A stretch of 47,871 nucleotides of DNA from Chloroflexota bacterium (GTDB lineage Bacteria; Chloroflexota; Anaerolineae; VGOG01): the NCBI GenBank assembly GCA_030611885.1, contig JAUWOY010000024.1, forward strand, positions 1 to 47,871, in the 5' to 3' direction. Made by a program: the position numbers and the translations under genes. The notes below the pieces were generated by a model. The model did no database searches. It had not been told where the DNA came from and was given only the letters and a program-made list of their open reading frames with translations. Below are positions 6,255 through 14,441 of the stretch, one piece after another (position 1 is the stretch's first letter; every line of letters starts with the position of its first letter).

Positions 6255-8459
6255 ATGGCGCGTAAGCGAACTAAGAAAAAAACGTTCTGGGAACAACTGA
6301 ACGCTAACCTCAAGCCTTTCCAGCGAGAGATCGCGGGCCTGCTGCTGCTGGCCCTGGCGGCGATCACCATTCTGGGCCTATTCTCCATCACCCCTGGCGT
6401 ACTGAGCAACTGGTGGACCAGGCTTCTGCGCCGCGTCTTCGGCCTGGGGGCCTATCTCGTGGCCGTGGGCCTGGCAGCCGCTGGCATATCCCTGCTGCTC
6501 AGCAACCTGGGGCAAGAGCTGAAGCCTGGTTGGAAGATCATCATCGGCCTGGAGATCATCTTCATAGCTGGTCTGGCTCTCGTTCACTTGCTGTCCTTCG
6601 GCCAGGACCCCTGGCGACTGGCCGAAAGCGGCGGGGGCGGCGGCTTCGTGGGTTGGGCCGTCTCCAACCTCTTGATCGGCACCCTGGGATGGCCCATCGC
6701 CCTGTTGATACTCCTGGCCATCCTGAGCCTGGGGATAGCTATGACCTTTGACCTATCTCGGGTCAATGTTCAGACAGTAGCTGAGGCAGCCGTAGCCAGA
6801 GCCCTTTCCCTCTACGAACGCCTCACCTCCCCTGCCCTCCCCCCTGCCCCCCCAAAGTTGGGGGGAACGAGGAGAGAGTACGCGGAACCGCCAGCCGAGG
6901 TGATCATCAGGGGGCCAGAAGCCCCGGTTGCTGCCACTACCCAACAGCCAGAGGTGAAGACTAAGAAAGAGCAAAAACCTCCCGCCTCTAAAAGGCGGAA
7001 GGCCAGTCTGCCCCCCCTCGATCTCCTCGACCAATTCTCTCAGCGAGCCTTCAGCCAGGAAGACACGCGCCGTCGGGCCAGGGTCATCGAGGAGACATTG
7101 GCCAGCTTTGGGGTGCCAGCCAAAGTGGTGGAGATCAGCCAGGGGCCAGTGGTCACCCAATTCGGCGTCGAGCCGGGATACACCGAGAGCACGGGTGCCG
7201 ATGGCAGTATCAGGCGCAGGAAGGTTCGGATAAGCAAGATCACCTCACTGGCTAACGACCTGGCTTTGGCCCTGGCCGCCTCTCCCATTCGCATCGAGGC
7301 CCCTGTGCCCGGCCGCCCCATAGTCGGAATCGAAGTGCCCAATTCGGAGATCTCGCTGGTCTCCCTGCGAGCGGTAATGGAATCCAAAGAGTTTCGCCGC
7401 CTGGGCTCCAGGCTCAAAATCGCCCTGGGGCAGGGAGTGGCTGGCCAGCCGGTGGTAGCGGATCTGGCTACCATGCCTCACCTCCTCATCGCCGGCGCGA
7501 CCGGCTCGGGCAAGTCGGTCTGTATCAACGCCATCACTACCTGCCTGGTCTTCAACAATCCCCCTGAGGATCTGCGCCTGGTGATGATTGATCCCAAGAG
7601 GGTGGAGCTCAGCCGCTTCAAGGGTCTGCCCCATCTGTTGAGTGGAGTGGAGCACGAAGCGGAGCGCGTCATCGGAGTGCTCAAATGGATCACCAGGGAG
7701 ATGGAAGAGCGCTACAAGAAGTTCGCCGAGGCGGGGGCCCGCCACCTGGAGGACTATAACCGCAAGGTGAAGCCCCAGCGCGAACGCCTGCCCTACATCG
7801 TAGTCATCATTGACGAGTTGGCCGACCTGATGCTATTTGCACCCGACGAGATAGAGTGGCAGATATGCCGCATCGCCCAGATGGCCCGCGCCACGGGGAT
7901 TCACCTGATCATCGCCACCCAACGGCCCAGCGTAGACGTGGTGACGGGGCTGATCAAAGCCAACTTCCCATCCCGCATCAGCTTCACCGTGACCTCTCAG
8001 ATAGATTCCCGCGTGATCCTCGATTCAGTTGGGGCCGAGAGCCTCCTGGGGGAGGGGGACATGCTCTACCTGGCCTCGGATTCCAGCAAGCTGGTCAGGA
8101 TTCAGGGCTGTTTCGCATCGGACGAGGAGATAAAGCGAGTGGTCGAGTTCTGGCAGACAAAGGCTGAGCCGGATTGGCTAAAGGAAGAGAAGCCGCCCTG
8201 GGAGGAGATGATGGAGGAGGACGAAGCAGACGAGCTCTTGGGAGAGGCCATCGAGTTAGTGAAGAGATACCATCGTGCCTCGACCTCCTTCCTGCAGCGG
8301 AAGTTGCGCATTGGCTATCCACGGGCATCCCGCATCATGGATCAACTGGAAGAGCGGGGCATAGTAGGCCCCCTGGAAGACGATGGTCGCTCCCGCGAGG
8401 TGCTCATCAGCATACCGGTCGAGGTCTCGACCGAGGGGTTAGAGGAAGCAGATTCGTAG
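6255..8459 (+). CDS. ftsK: DNA translocase FtsK/SpoIIIE
   Basis: 734 residues, a usual size for SpoIIIE-type translocases. Four hydrophobic segments in the first 180 residues anchor it at the division septum. A Pro-rich and charged linker follows, then the motor: alpha domain from about 260, Walker A GATGSGKS at 414-421, Walker B VVIIDELADL with Asp at 520, and the family stretch MARATGIHLIIATQRPSVDV. The last 70 residues form the winged-helix gamma domain (RASTSFLQRKLRIGYPRA) that reads polar DNA motifs. It pumps chromosomal DNA across the septum during division. The frame ends inside the TTCGTAGA tandem repeat, which supplies its last codons and stop. Confidence 0.95.
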   Translation: MARKRTKKKTFWEQLNANLKPFQREIAGLLLLALAAITILGLFSITPGVLSNWWTRLLRRVFGLGAYLVAVGLAAAGISLLLSNLGQELKPGWKIIIGLEIIFIAGLALVHLLSFGQDPWRLAESGGGGGFVGWAVSNLLIGTLGWPIALLILLAILSLGIAMTFDLSRVNVQTVAEAAVARALSLYERLTSPALPPAPPKLGGTRREYAEPPAEVIIRGPEAPVAATTQQPEVKTKKEQKPPASKRRKASLPPLDLLDQFSQRAFSQEDTRRRARVIEETLASFGVPAKVVEISQGPVVTQFGVEPGYTESTGADGSIRRRKVRISKITSLANDLALALAASPIRIEAPVPGRPIVGIEVPNSEISLVSLRAVMESKEFRRLGSRLKIALGQGVAGQPVVADLATMPHLLIAGATGSGKSVCINAITTCLVFNNPPEDLRLVMIDPKRVELSRFKGLPHLLSGVEHEAERVIGVLKWITREMEERYKKFAEAGARHLEDYNRKVKPQRERLPYIVVIIDELADLMLFAPDEIEWQICRIAQMARATGIHLIIATQRPSVDVVTGLIKANFPSRISFTVTSQIDSRVILDSVGAESLLGEGDMLYLASDSSKLVRIQGCFASDEEIKRVVEFWQTKAEPDWLKEEKPPWEEMMEEDEADELLGEAIELVKRYHRASTSFLQRKLRIGYPRASRIMDQLEERGIVGPLEDDGRSREVLISIPVEVSTEGLEEADS

Positions 8460-8507
8460 GTTCGTAGATTCGTAAGTTCGTAGATTCGTAGATTCGTAAA
8501 TTCGTAC
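8451..8507. repeat. TTCGTAGA tandem repeat overlapping the ftsK stop
   Basis: Six to seven imperfect copies of an 8-9 base unit built on ATTCGTAG/GTTCGTAG. The first unit lies inside ftsK and its TAG is the ftsK stop codon. The array ends about 10 bases before the IF-1 ribosome site. Confidence 0.85.
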
Positions 8508-8529
8508 CAGTTCAAGGAGGAGAGAAAGC

Positions 8530-8778
8530 GTGGCTAAGAAGAGTAGAAGGCCCAAAAAAGTCAAAAAAGATGCAGTCGAAGTCAAGGGTACGGTGATAGA
8601 AGCCTTGCCCAATGCCATGTTTCGGGTCGAGTTGGAAACTGGGCACGAGGTTCTGGCCCACATCTCAGGCAAGATGAGGATGTATTACATCCGAATCCTG
8701 CTGGGCGATAAGGTGCTGGTGGAGCTATCGGCCTATGATCTGACCCGCGGCCGCATCACTTATCGCTACAAAAAGTAA
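8530..8778 (+). CDS. infA: Translation initiation factor IF-1
   Basis: 82 residues with a Lys/Arg-rich N-terminus and the single OB-fold of IF-1: [18 protein letters not shown], then ISGKMR, then the closing RGRITYRYK. It binds the A site of the 30S subunit during initiation. The start is GTG with a strong AAGGAGGAG ribosome site. The basic N-terminal extension of about ten residues makes it longer than the usual 72. It sits outside the usual ribosomal-protein/secY cluster, behind ftsK, which suggests rearrangement or a second infA copy. Confidence 0.93.
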   Translation: MAKKSRRPKKVKKDAVEVKGTVIEALPNAMFRVELETGHEVLAHISGKMRMYYIRILLGDKVLVELSAYDLTRGRITYRYKK

Positions 8779-8789
8779 AGTGAGGGAAA

Positions 8790-9560
8790 ATGATCTACGT
8801 CGGTACCAGCGGCTACAGCTACGCTGACTGGGTAGGCCCTTACTACCCGACGGATCTCCCCAAGCAGGAATGGCTCTCTTTCTATGCTCAGGAGTTCCAG
8901 GCCAGCGAGCTTAACTTCACCTACTATCGGGTACCCAGCCCCTGGACGTTAGAGCGGATAGCGCAAAAGACGCCTGGGGGTTTTCTTTTTGCAGTCAAAG
9001 CAAATCGGAAGATGACCCACGAGCGAGAGGACAACGAGGAGGTCTTCGCTGAGTTCTGTGCGGCGTTGAGGCCCCTCTTGGAAGCGGACAAATTCGGCTG
9101 CGTCCTGGCTCAGTTCCCCTACTCCTTCCACAACACCGAGCAGAGCCGGGAGTACCTGCGCCTTTTCCGCCAGTGGATGGGTGAGCTGCCCGTGGTGGTG
9201 GAGTTCCGCAACCGGGAATGGATCAAGCCGCAGGTCTTCGGCCTGCTGCGCGAGTTGAGTTTGGGTTTCTGCTGCGTGGACCAGCCGCGACTCAAAGGCC
9301 TGATCCCTCCCATCGCCGAGGCCACCGGCCCGGTGGCCTACGTGCGCTTTCATGGCCGCAACGCCGCCAAGTGGTGGCGCCACGACGAGGCATGGGAGCG
9401 CTACGATTACAGCTACACCACCGAGGAGCTCGCCGAGTGGGTGCCCAAGATCAAAAGCCTGGACGAGCAAGCAGAGCTAACCTTCGCCTTCGCCAACAAC
9501 CACTGGCAGGGCCAGGCGGTGGATACCGCGCGGCAGCTTAAGTTGTTGTTGGGGGGATGA
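8790..9560 (+). CDS. DUF72 domain protein (YecE-like)
   Basis: 256 residues covering the whole DUF72 TIM-barrel family: the opening YVGTSGYSYADWVGPYYP, the FAVKANRKMTH strand, VVVEFRNREW, and the closing FANNHWQGQAVDTARQL. The biochemical role of the family is not settled. It starts 11 bases after infA with GAGGG ahead of the ATG, so it is probably co-transcribed. The last 75 bases exist again at 10154-10228 with seven differences, six of them silent (see findings). Confidence 0.9.
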   Translation: MIYVGTSGYSYADWVGPYYPTDLPKQEWLSFYAQEFQASELNFTYYRVPSPWTLERIAQKTPGGFLFAVKANRKMTHEREDNEEVFAEFCAALRPLLEADKFGCVLAQFPYSFHNTEQSREYLRLFRQWMGELPVVVEFRNREWIKPQVFGLLRELSLGFCCVDQPRLKGLIPPIAEATGPVAYVRFHGRNAAKWWRHDEAWERYDYSYTTEELAEWVPKIKSLDEQAELTFAFANNHWQGQAVDTARQLKLLLGG

Positions 9561-9563
9561 GAC

Positions 9564-9589
9564 ATTGGATATTGGATATTAGATATTGG
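9564..9589. repeat. ATTGGAT tandem repeat after a stop codon
   Basis: ATTGGATATTGGATATTAG-type repeats begin four bases after the DUF72 stop. The same family in reverse orientation (CCAATAT) occurs inside and after the FdrA gene at 32519-32551 and 32727-32759. Confidence 0.8.
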
Positions 9590-9617
9590 AAGAGATGCAG
9601 GGATGAAGGAGATTACG

Positions 9618-9827
9618 ATGAATATTACAGCAGTTGACGAAGCCAGACTGAAAGGCGTAGTCAAGACAGCCGTCCTGGAAATCTTCGAGGAAAGGCGAGA
9701 CTGGCTGGCCGACTTGCTCAGCGAAGCATTATTGGATATTGGCTTAGGTTACGCGATCCAAGAAGGTGAGCAAACACCAACAGTCAGCCGTGAGGAAGTA
9801 TTCCAAGTGCTTGAGGCTGGCTCATGA
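9618..9827 (+). CDS. Putative antitoxin of a RelE-type toxin-antitoxin pair
   Basis: 69 residues, acidic and helical (LKGVVKTAVLEIFEERRDWL, then a Val-Ser-Arg-Glu-Glu-Val C-terminal part). I recognise no named DNA-binding fold. The call rests on size and on the four-base ATGA overlap with a clear RelE/ParE-family toxin gene, the usual antitoxin-first order. An upstream ATG at 9603 is in frame, but AAGGAG sits six bases before the ATG at 9618. It would bind and silence the toxin and probably repress its own operon. Confidence 0.65.
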   Translation: MNITAVDEARLKGVVKTAVLEIFEERRDWLADLLSEALLDIGLGYAIQEGEQTPTVSREEVFQVLEAGS

Positions 9828-10090
9828 ACACACAGTTCAAAGAGAGTTTCACCAAAGACCTTCGCAAAATCAGAGACAAGGATTTGCTCAATCGTGCCAA
9901 AGCAGTCATTGAGAACGTCGAGCAGGCACAGAGTCTGGGTCAGATACCCAACCTCGAACGACTAAAAGGCTGGAGCAAGTATTACCGCCTAAGAGTTGGT
10001 GACTATCGGGTTGGTCTCGCCGTAGAAGGCGATGTAGTGACCTTTGTTCGATTCCTGCACCGAAAGGACATCTATAGGTCTTTCCCATAG
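9824..10090 (+). CDS. RelE/ParE-family toxin
   Basis: 88 residues with the RelE/ParE layout: FTKDLRKIRDKDLLNRAKAV helices, then the beta sheet with YYRLRVGDYRVGLAVEGDVV and the closing FLHRKDIYRSFP. The RLRVGDYR stretch is the family's most conserved strand. RelE members cut mRNA on the ribosome and ParE members poison gyrase; the sequence alone does not decide. The start overlaps the antitoxin stop (ATGA). The pair lies between two copies of the DUF72 3' end, which points to arrival by recombination. Confidence 0.85.
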   Translation: MNTQFKESFTKDLRKIRDKDLLNRAKAVIENVEQAQSLGQIPNLERLKGWSKYYRLRVGDYRVGLAVEGDVVTFVRFLHRKDIYRSFP

Positions 10091-10153
10091 AGATGCTGCT
10101 GCCCATCCGCTTATCTGCTTTCTATCCGCTGCCGTCTTTCCAGGCAGACGGCG

Positions 10154-10228
10154 GCCTTCGCCAACAACCACTGGCAGGGGCAAGCAGTGGATACAGCGCG
10201 GCAGCTTAAGATGTTGCTGGGTGGATGA
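10154..10228 (+). pseudogene. Duplicated 3' end of a DUF72 gene
   Basis: These 75 bases match 9486-9560 (end of the intact DUF72 gene) at 68 positions, and both end in the stop codon. In the DUF72 frame six of the seven differences are silent and one changes Leu to Met. The remnant therefore comes from a once functional, diverged DUF72 gene and not from recent slippage. No DUF72 sequence is visible upstream of 10154. Confidence 0.85.
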
Positions 10229-10400
10229 GATACACGCCAGAGAAACGCTCTCCCCCGGATTCCCGACACAAGTATTGCGGGAAGCACGGCAAATTGGTGG
10301 TGATTCCCGACACTTTTGTGTCGTAAAACGTAAGTTTCCCGTCATACCGTTGCAATTCAAGCGCGGTATCCCAAGTTTCAGTAGATTGGTATGGTGACAC
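10229..10400 (+). other. Intergenic stretch with repeated GATTCCCGACAC
   Basis: GATTCCCGACAC occurs twice (10258 and 10302), with an inverted TTGCGGGAA between. CGACAC-TTTT-GTGTCG (10309-10324) forms a small hairpin. ATACCG and CGGTAT flank a loop near 10340-10370. No gene or confident promoter was seen. It could carry control sites for the HEPN-like gene. Confidence 0.35.
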
Positions 10401-11081
10401 ATGAAAAGATTCGTGGTAGCAGTTCTGGCACTCGCTTTCATTATCGTGAGAGCAATCTTGCCGAATCTGCGGCTTGATGAAATCTCGTTAGCCCTTTTCA
10501 GTATCGTTTGTCTTGCTATTCTCTGGTCTGACATCGCAAGAATTGCAGCGCACATCCGAAAATTTCGCTTCGGGGAATTGGAATTGGAGTTAGCAGAAAA
10601 GGTCGAGAGACTTAGCGAGAAGGCAGAAAAAGTTGAAGAAACAGAATCTCAAAAGCCAACGGGGCAGCGCAAAGTAGAAGAAATACCACCTGAAATTACT
10701 ATGCGAATAGCGGAAGCAGCGACAGACCCGCGTTCGGCTCTTCTACTCGTGGCTATTGAGATAGAAGAGGCAACCCGACGACTTGCCAGAAAATACGACC
10801 TTCCAGAGCAGGCATCCGCAAGCCGTCTCATTTCCGAACTTGCAGAGAAAGGAATGGTCTCTCACGAGGTTGTCTCGTTATTCCGCGATTTTTGGCAAGT
10901 CCGAAATCAAGTAGTCCATCGCGCAGGTTTAAACATCCCTGCTGGTCAAATCTATGCACTGGTTGACGTGGGGCTAACAATTCTCAAACTACTTTCTACT
11001 CAAGTCATCAAACCAACGGGTATCAAGAGCGCAGAAGCAGTTGGAACACCAACAATAATCCAAAGACGCACGAACGGCTAA
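10401..11081 (+). CDS. Membrane-anchored protein with a HEPN-like C-terminal domain
   Basis: 226 residues. Two hydrophobic helices (about 4-20 and 28-45) are followed by a charged coiled-coil-like segment (about 55-85, LAEKVERLSEKAEKVEET), then an alpha-helical domain. The helix FRDFWQVRNQVVHR holds R168-N-Q-V-V-H173, the R-x4-H motif of HEPN ribonuclease or ribonuclease-like domains, and the helical pattern before it fits. HEPN proteins often serve in defence or as toxins. No ribosome site is obvious. The gene is more A+T-rich than its neighbours and lies between a toxin-antitoxin pair and a restriction-like operon. The HEPN assignment is by motif only. Confidence 0.6.
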   Translation: MKRFVVAVLALAFIIVRAILPNLRLDEISLALFSIVCLAILWSDIARIAAHIRKFRFGELELELAEKVERLSEKAEKVEETESQKPTGQRKVEEIPPEITMRIAEAATDPRSALLLVAIEIEEATRRLARKYDLPEQASASRLISELAEKGMVSHEVVSLFRDFWQVRNQVVHRAGLNIPAGQIYALVDVGLTILKLLSTQVIKPTGIKSAEAVGTPTIIQRRTNG

Positions 11082-11098
11082 CACACGCCCGTCGACAA

Positions 11099-11114
11099 CG
11101 CCACGCGCGTGGCG
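11099..11114. repeat. Perfect 16-bp palindrome CGCCACGCGCGTGGCG
   Basis: A self-complementary site in the 132-base gap before the nuclease-methyltransferase gene. An open stretch after it (to 11207) encodes about 30 residues that I do not recognise. It may be an operator for the downstream operon or a by-product of a gene remnant. Confidence 0.4.
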
Positions 11115-11213
11115 GTTCGGCGCGGTCGCTTGGTTAAAGGGATTGTTGTCGCCATTCTGAGTGGCGCGTCGGAGAGCTACAGCATTAGCCGTAATGTCCC
11201 AAGTTGAGGCTCC

Positions 11214-14200
11214 ATGAAAACCAAAGCCATGCTAACGAACTACTTCAAAGCCATCACCAACGTCGCCAGCCAGGGGGACGCGCGGGAGGAGAGTTTCTAC
11301 TCCTGTCTGGAAGCGCTCCTGCAGCAGTTTGCCGCATCCACCGACAGGAGCGAGGTTCACGTCACCACCCTCCCCAAGAAGACCGAAGCCGGCAACCCGG
11401 ATTTTCGGGTGTGGAACGGCCAGGACCGAATCATCGGCTACGTCGAGGCCAAGAAGCCGACTGAGGAAAACCTGGACTACGTTGAAACGACTGAGCAGCT
11501 CAAGCGCTATCGCCAGACGTTCCCCAACCTGATCCTCACCAATTTCTTCGAGTTCCGCCTCTACCGGGACGGGCGATTGGTGGATCGCGTCCTGGCGGCC
11601 AGGCCACGCATCCTCCAACTGGGCGCTGCCCCGCCCGTGGAGAAAGGCGACGAACTCCTCAACCTGCTGGAACAGTTCTGCTCCTTCTCCCTGCCGAGAT
11701 CTTTCACGGCGGAGTCGCTGGCGGTCGAGCTGGCCAAACGCACCCGCTTTCTCCGCGACGTGGTGGCCGATGAGCTGCGCGAAGAGCAGGGCGTCCTGCG
11801 GGGATTCTACCAGGCTTTCCAGACGTACTTGATCGCCAACCTCACCCTGGAGGACTTCGCCGACCTTTATGCGCAAACGATCACCTACGGCCTCTTCGCT
11901 GCCCGCACCCGGGCCGAGGACGGATTCAACCGCCGCCTGGCCTTTTACAACATCCCCCGAACCATCGGCATCCTGCGGGATGTGTTCCAGTTCATCTCGT
12001 TGGGCGATCTCCCCAAGCAGCTCGAATGGATCGTGGATGACATCTCCGGGGTGCTGGCGGTGGCCGACGCTGGCGGCATCCTCGACCGCTTCTACCGCGA
12101 GGGCAAGGGCAGCGACCCCATCGTCCACTTCTACGAGACCTTTCTGGCCCAGTACGACCCCCAGGAGCGCGAACGGCGCGGGGTCTACTACACGCCTGAG
12201 CCAGTGGTCTCCTACATCGTCCGCTCGCTCCACCAGTTGTTGAGAGAGAAGTTCGGTCGCAGCGACGGCCTGGCCTCCGAGGGGGTCACTCTGCTCGATC
12301 CGGCGGCGGGAACGATGACCTTCGTCGCCCGTGCTTGCCAGGAGGCGGTGCGGGAGTTCGAGAACAAATACGGCACAGGCGGACGGGAAGAGTTCATCCG
12401 CGATCACATCCTGAGTAACTTCTACGCCTTCGAACTGATGATGGCCCCCTACGCCGTGGGACACCTCAAGATGTCCTTCTTCCTGGAGGAGCTGGGGCAC
12501 CGTCTGAGCGACGACGAGCGCTTTCAGTTCTACCTGACCAACACCCTGGAGATGGAGGAGCTGGAACAAACGCACCTGCCCGGCATGGCCTCGCTGGCCC
12601 AGGAGTCCCGTCTGGCGGGCGAGGTCAAGAAGCGACGCCCCATCCTGGTCATCCTGGGCAATCCACCGTATTCGGGTCATTCGTCCAACCGAGGGGCCTG
12701 GATTCGGGGGCTGATTGATGACTACAAGCAGGTGGACGGGAAACCGCTGGGGGAGAAAAACCCCAAGTGGCTTCAGGACGATTACGTGAAGTTCCTGCGC
12801 TTCGCCCAGTGGAAGATCGAGCAGACGGGCCAGGGATTGGTAGGCATGATCACCAACCACTCCTACCTGGACAACCCCACCTTCCGGGGCATGCGTCAGA
12901 GCCTCATGCAGACCTTCGATGAGATTTACGTCCTGGACCTGCACGGCAACTCCCTGAAGCGAGAGACCTGCCCCGATGGAAGCAAAGACAAGAACGTCTT
13001 CGACATCCGGCAGGGCGTGGCCATCGCCTTTTTCATCAAGCGCGGTCGTAGTCGTAGTAACGACTTCAGTCGTTCAGAGATGTACCACGCCGACCTCTGG
13101 GGACTGCGGCAGGACAAATACGACTGGCTTCTGAACCACGACGTGGAGACCACAGATTGGCAGGAGATCAGCCCCAAACCGGAGTTCTACCTCTTCCTGC
13201 CCCGCGATGAGGCGGCGTTGGAACGATACAACGAGTTCGTCAAGGTGACTGAGATCTTCCCGGTCAACAGCGTGGGCATTGTCACCGCCAGGGATAGACT
13301 GACCATTTGTTGGACTCCCGAGGAGGCCTGGCAGACGGTTGTAACGTTTGCCAACATGGACCCTGAACTGGCGCGAAAGGCATACAAACTACGTAAGGAC
13401 GTTCGAGACTGGAAAGTCGCGTGGGCACAGCAGGATTTGAAGGAATCAGGCCTGGACCGAGATAAAATCGTGCCCATCTTGTACCGTCCGTTCGATGTCC
13501 GTTACACCTACTACACAGGGAACTCTCGTGGCTTCCACTGCATGCCACGTAGGGACGTTATGGGCCACATGATGCGGGAGAATGTGGGGCTGATCACACC
13601 AAGACAGCATAAAGATGAATTCGGTGCATACGTAACCAAGCATATCGGGACGCATAAGACAGTGGCGGTTTACGACATCAACTACTACTTTCCTCTCTAC
13701 CTCTACCCTGACACCTCTAAAAAGGACCTCTTCAGCGATCTTGAGCCAGACGAGAGGAAACCGAACCTCAACTCCGAGATCGTGGCGGCGCTGACGGCTG
13801 CCTACGGGGAAGAGCCCACGCCGGAGGACATCTTCCACTACATCTACGCTGTCCTCTACGCGGACACCTACCGCGAGAAGTACGCCGAGTTCCTCAAGAT
13901 AGACTTCCCCCGCATCCCCTTCACCGCCGACCTCGAGCTCTTTCAAGCCCTTGCCGCGCTGGGCAAACGTCTGGTGGGCCTGCATCTCCTGCGGTCAGAA
14001 GAACTCGACCCTCCAGCGGCCCGCTTCCAGGGCCAGGGCGATAGCCGCGTGGCCCGCACCAAAAGCCAGGGCTTCCGCTACGAACCCGAAAAGGAGCGCG
14101 TCTACGTCAACAAAACCCAATACTTCGAGCCTGTCCCGCTGGAGCTGTGGGAGTACCAGATCGGCGGCTATCAAGTGCTGGCGAAGTGGCTCAAGGATCG

Positions 14201-14339
14201 CCGAGAACGGCAGCTAAACCTGGAAGAGATCAAAACCTATTGTCGCGTGGTAACAGCCATTCAGCGAACCATCGCTTTGCAGGAAGAGATTGATGCCCTG
14301 TATCCAGAAGCTGAGAGCCAGATTGTCGAAAATGGATGA
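11214..14339 (+). CDS. ISP-like nuclease-methyltransferase (type I single-polypeptide class without helicase domain)
   Basis: 1041 residues. N-terminal PD-(D/E)xK nuclease: Asp63 in NPDFRVW, then E78-A-K80 in GYVEAKK. A helical connector follows to about 330, then an amino-methyltransferase core with the AdoMet-loop motif DPAAGTMTF (Asp 362) and the catalytic NPPY at 483-486. The C-terminal 400 residues look like the target-recognition region of ISP enzymes such as LlaBIII (PILYRPFDVRYTYYTG is a family hallmark). Classical ISP enzymes carry a helicase between nuclease and methyltransferase. Here it is absent, and a separate SNF2 helicase gene follows 102 bases downstream. It probably methylates adenine at an asymmetric site and cuts unmethylated DNA when driven by the partner. 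Confidence 0.82.
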   Translation: MKTKAMLTNYFKAITNVASQGDAREESFYSCLEALLQQFAASTDRSEVHVTTLPKKTEAGNPDFRVWNGQDRIIGYVEAKKPTEENLDYVETTEQLKRYRQTFPNLILTNFFEFRLYRDGRLVDRVLAARPRILQLGAAPPVEKGDELLNLLEQFCSFSLPRSFTAESLAVELAKRTRFLRDVVADELREEQGVLRGFYQAFQTYLIANLTLEDFADLYAQTITYGLFAARTRAEDGFNRRLAFYNIPRTIGILRDVFQFISLGDLPKQLEWIVDDISGVLAVADAGGILDRFYREGKGSDPIVHFYETFLAQYDPQERERRGVYYTPEPVVSYIVRSLHQLLREKFGRSDGLASEGVTLLDPAAGTMTFVARACQEAVREFENKYGTGGREEFIRDHILSNFYAFELMMAPYAVGHLKMSFFLEELGHRLSDDERFQFYLTNTLEMEELEQTHLPGMASLAQESRLAGEVKKRRPILVILGNPPYSGHSSNRGAWIRGLIDDYKQVDGKPLGEKNPKWLQDDYVKFLRFAQWKIEQTGQGLVGMITNHSYLDNPTFRGMRQSLMQTFDEIYVLDLHGNSLKRETCPDGSKDKNVFDIRQGVAIAFFIKRGRSRSNDFSRSEMYHADLWGLRQDKYDWLLNHDVETTDWQEISPKPEFYLFLPRDEAALERYNEFVKVTEIFPVNSVGIVTARDRLTICWTPEEAWQTVVTFANMDPELARKAYKLRKDVRDWKVAWAQQDLKESGLDRDKIVPILYRPFDVRYTYYTGNSRGFHCMPRRDVMGHMMRENVGLITPRQHKDEFGAYVTKHIGTHKTVAVYDINYYFPLYLYPDTSKKDLFSDLEPDERKPNLNSEIVAALTAAYGEEPTPEDIFHYIYAVLYADTYREKYAEFLKIDFPRIPFTADLELFQALAALGKRLVGLHLLRSEELDPPAARFQGQGDSRVARTKSQGFRYEPEKERVYVNKTQYFEPVPLELWEYQIGGYQVLAKWLKDRRERQLNLEEIKTYCRVVTAIQRTIALQEEIDALYPEAESQIVENG

Positions 14340-14350
14340 CATAGATGCCG

Positions 14351-14424
14351 CAACACTACAACGGATTTAGAATACAAGAATCAAAACAAGAAATCCGTTA
14401 CTTTCCCAATCCGATGTAGTGTTG
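14351..14424. promoter_or_regulatory. Compound inverted repeat between methyltransferase and helicase genes
   Basis: The left arm CAACACTACAACGGATT (14351-14367) pairs with AATCCGATGTAGTGTTG (14408-14424) with one mismatch. Its inner part AACGGATTT also pairs with AAATCCGTT at 14391-14399, so two alternative hairpins are possible. The structure lies just ahead of the helicase ribosome site (GGAGG at 14428). It may be an operator or an RNA switch that sets helicase output relative to methyltransferase. Confidence 0.5.
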
Positions 14425-14441
14425 TTTGGAGGTAAACTGAG

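Noticed and set aside
8451..8507. CRISPR array
   Set aside because: The units are 8-9 bases with no spacers; this is a simple tandem repeat. The same holds for the other short arrays in the window.
9618..10090. Toxin-antitoxin pair as part of an insertion sequence
   Set aside because: No transposase or terminal inverted repeats; the flanking 75-bp repeats are coding DUF72 sequence with silent differences, which fits recombination better.
11232..12944. 570-codon minus-strand frame opposite the nuclease-methyltransferase gene
   Set aside because: Shadow of the + strand gene; low-complexity Gly/Gln/Val/Glu composition and no family likeness.
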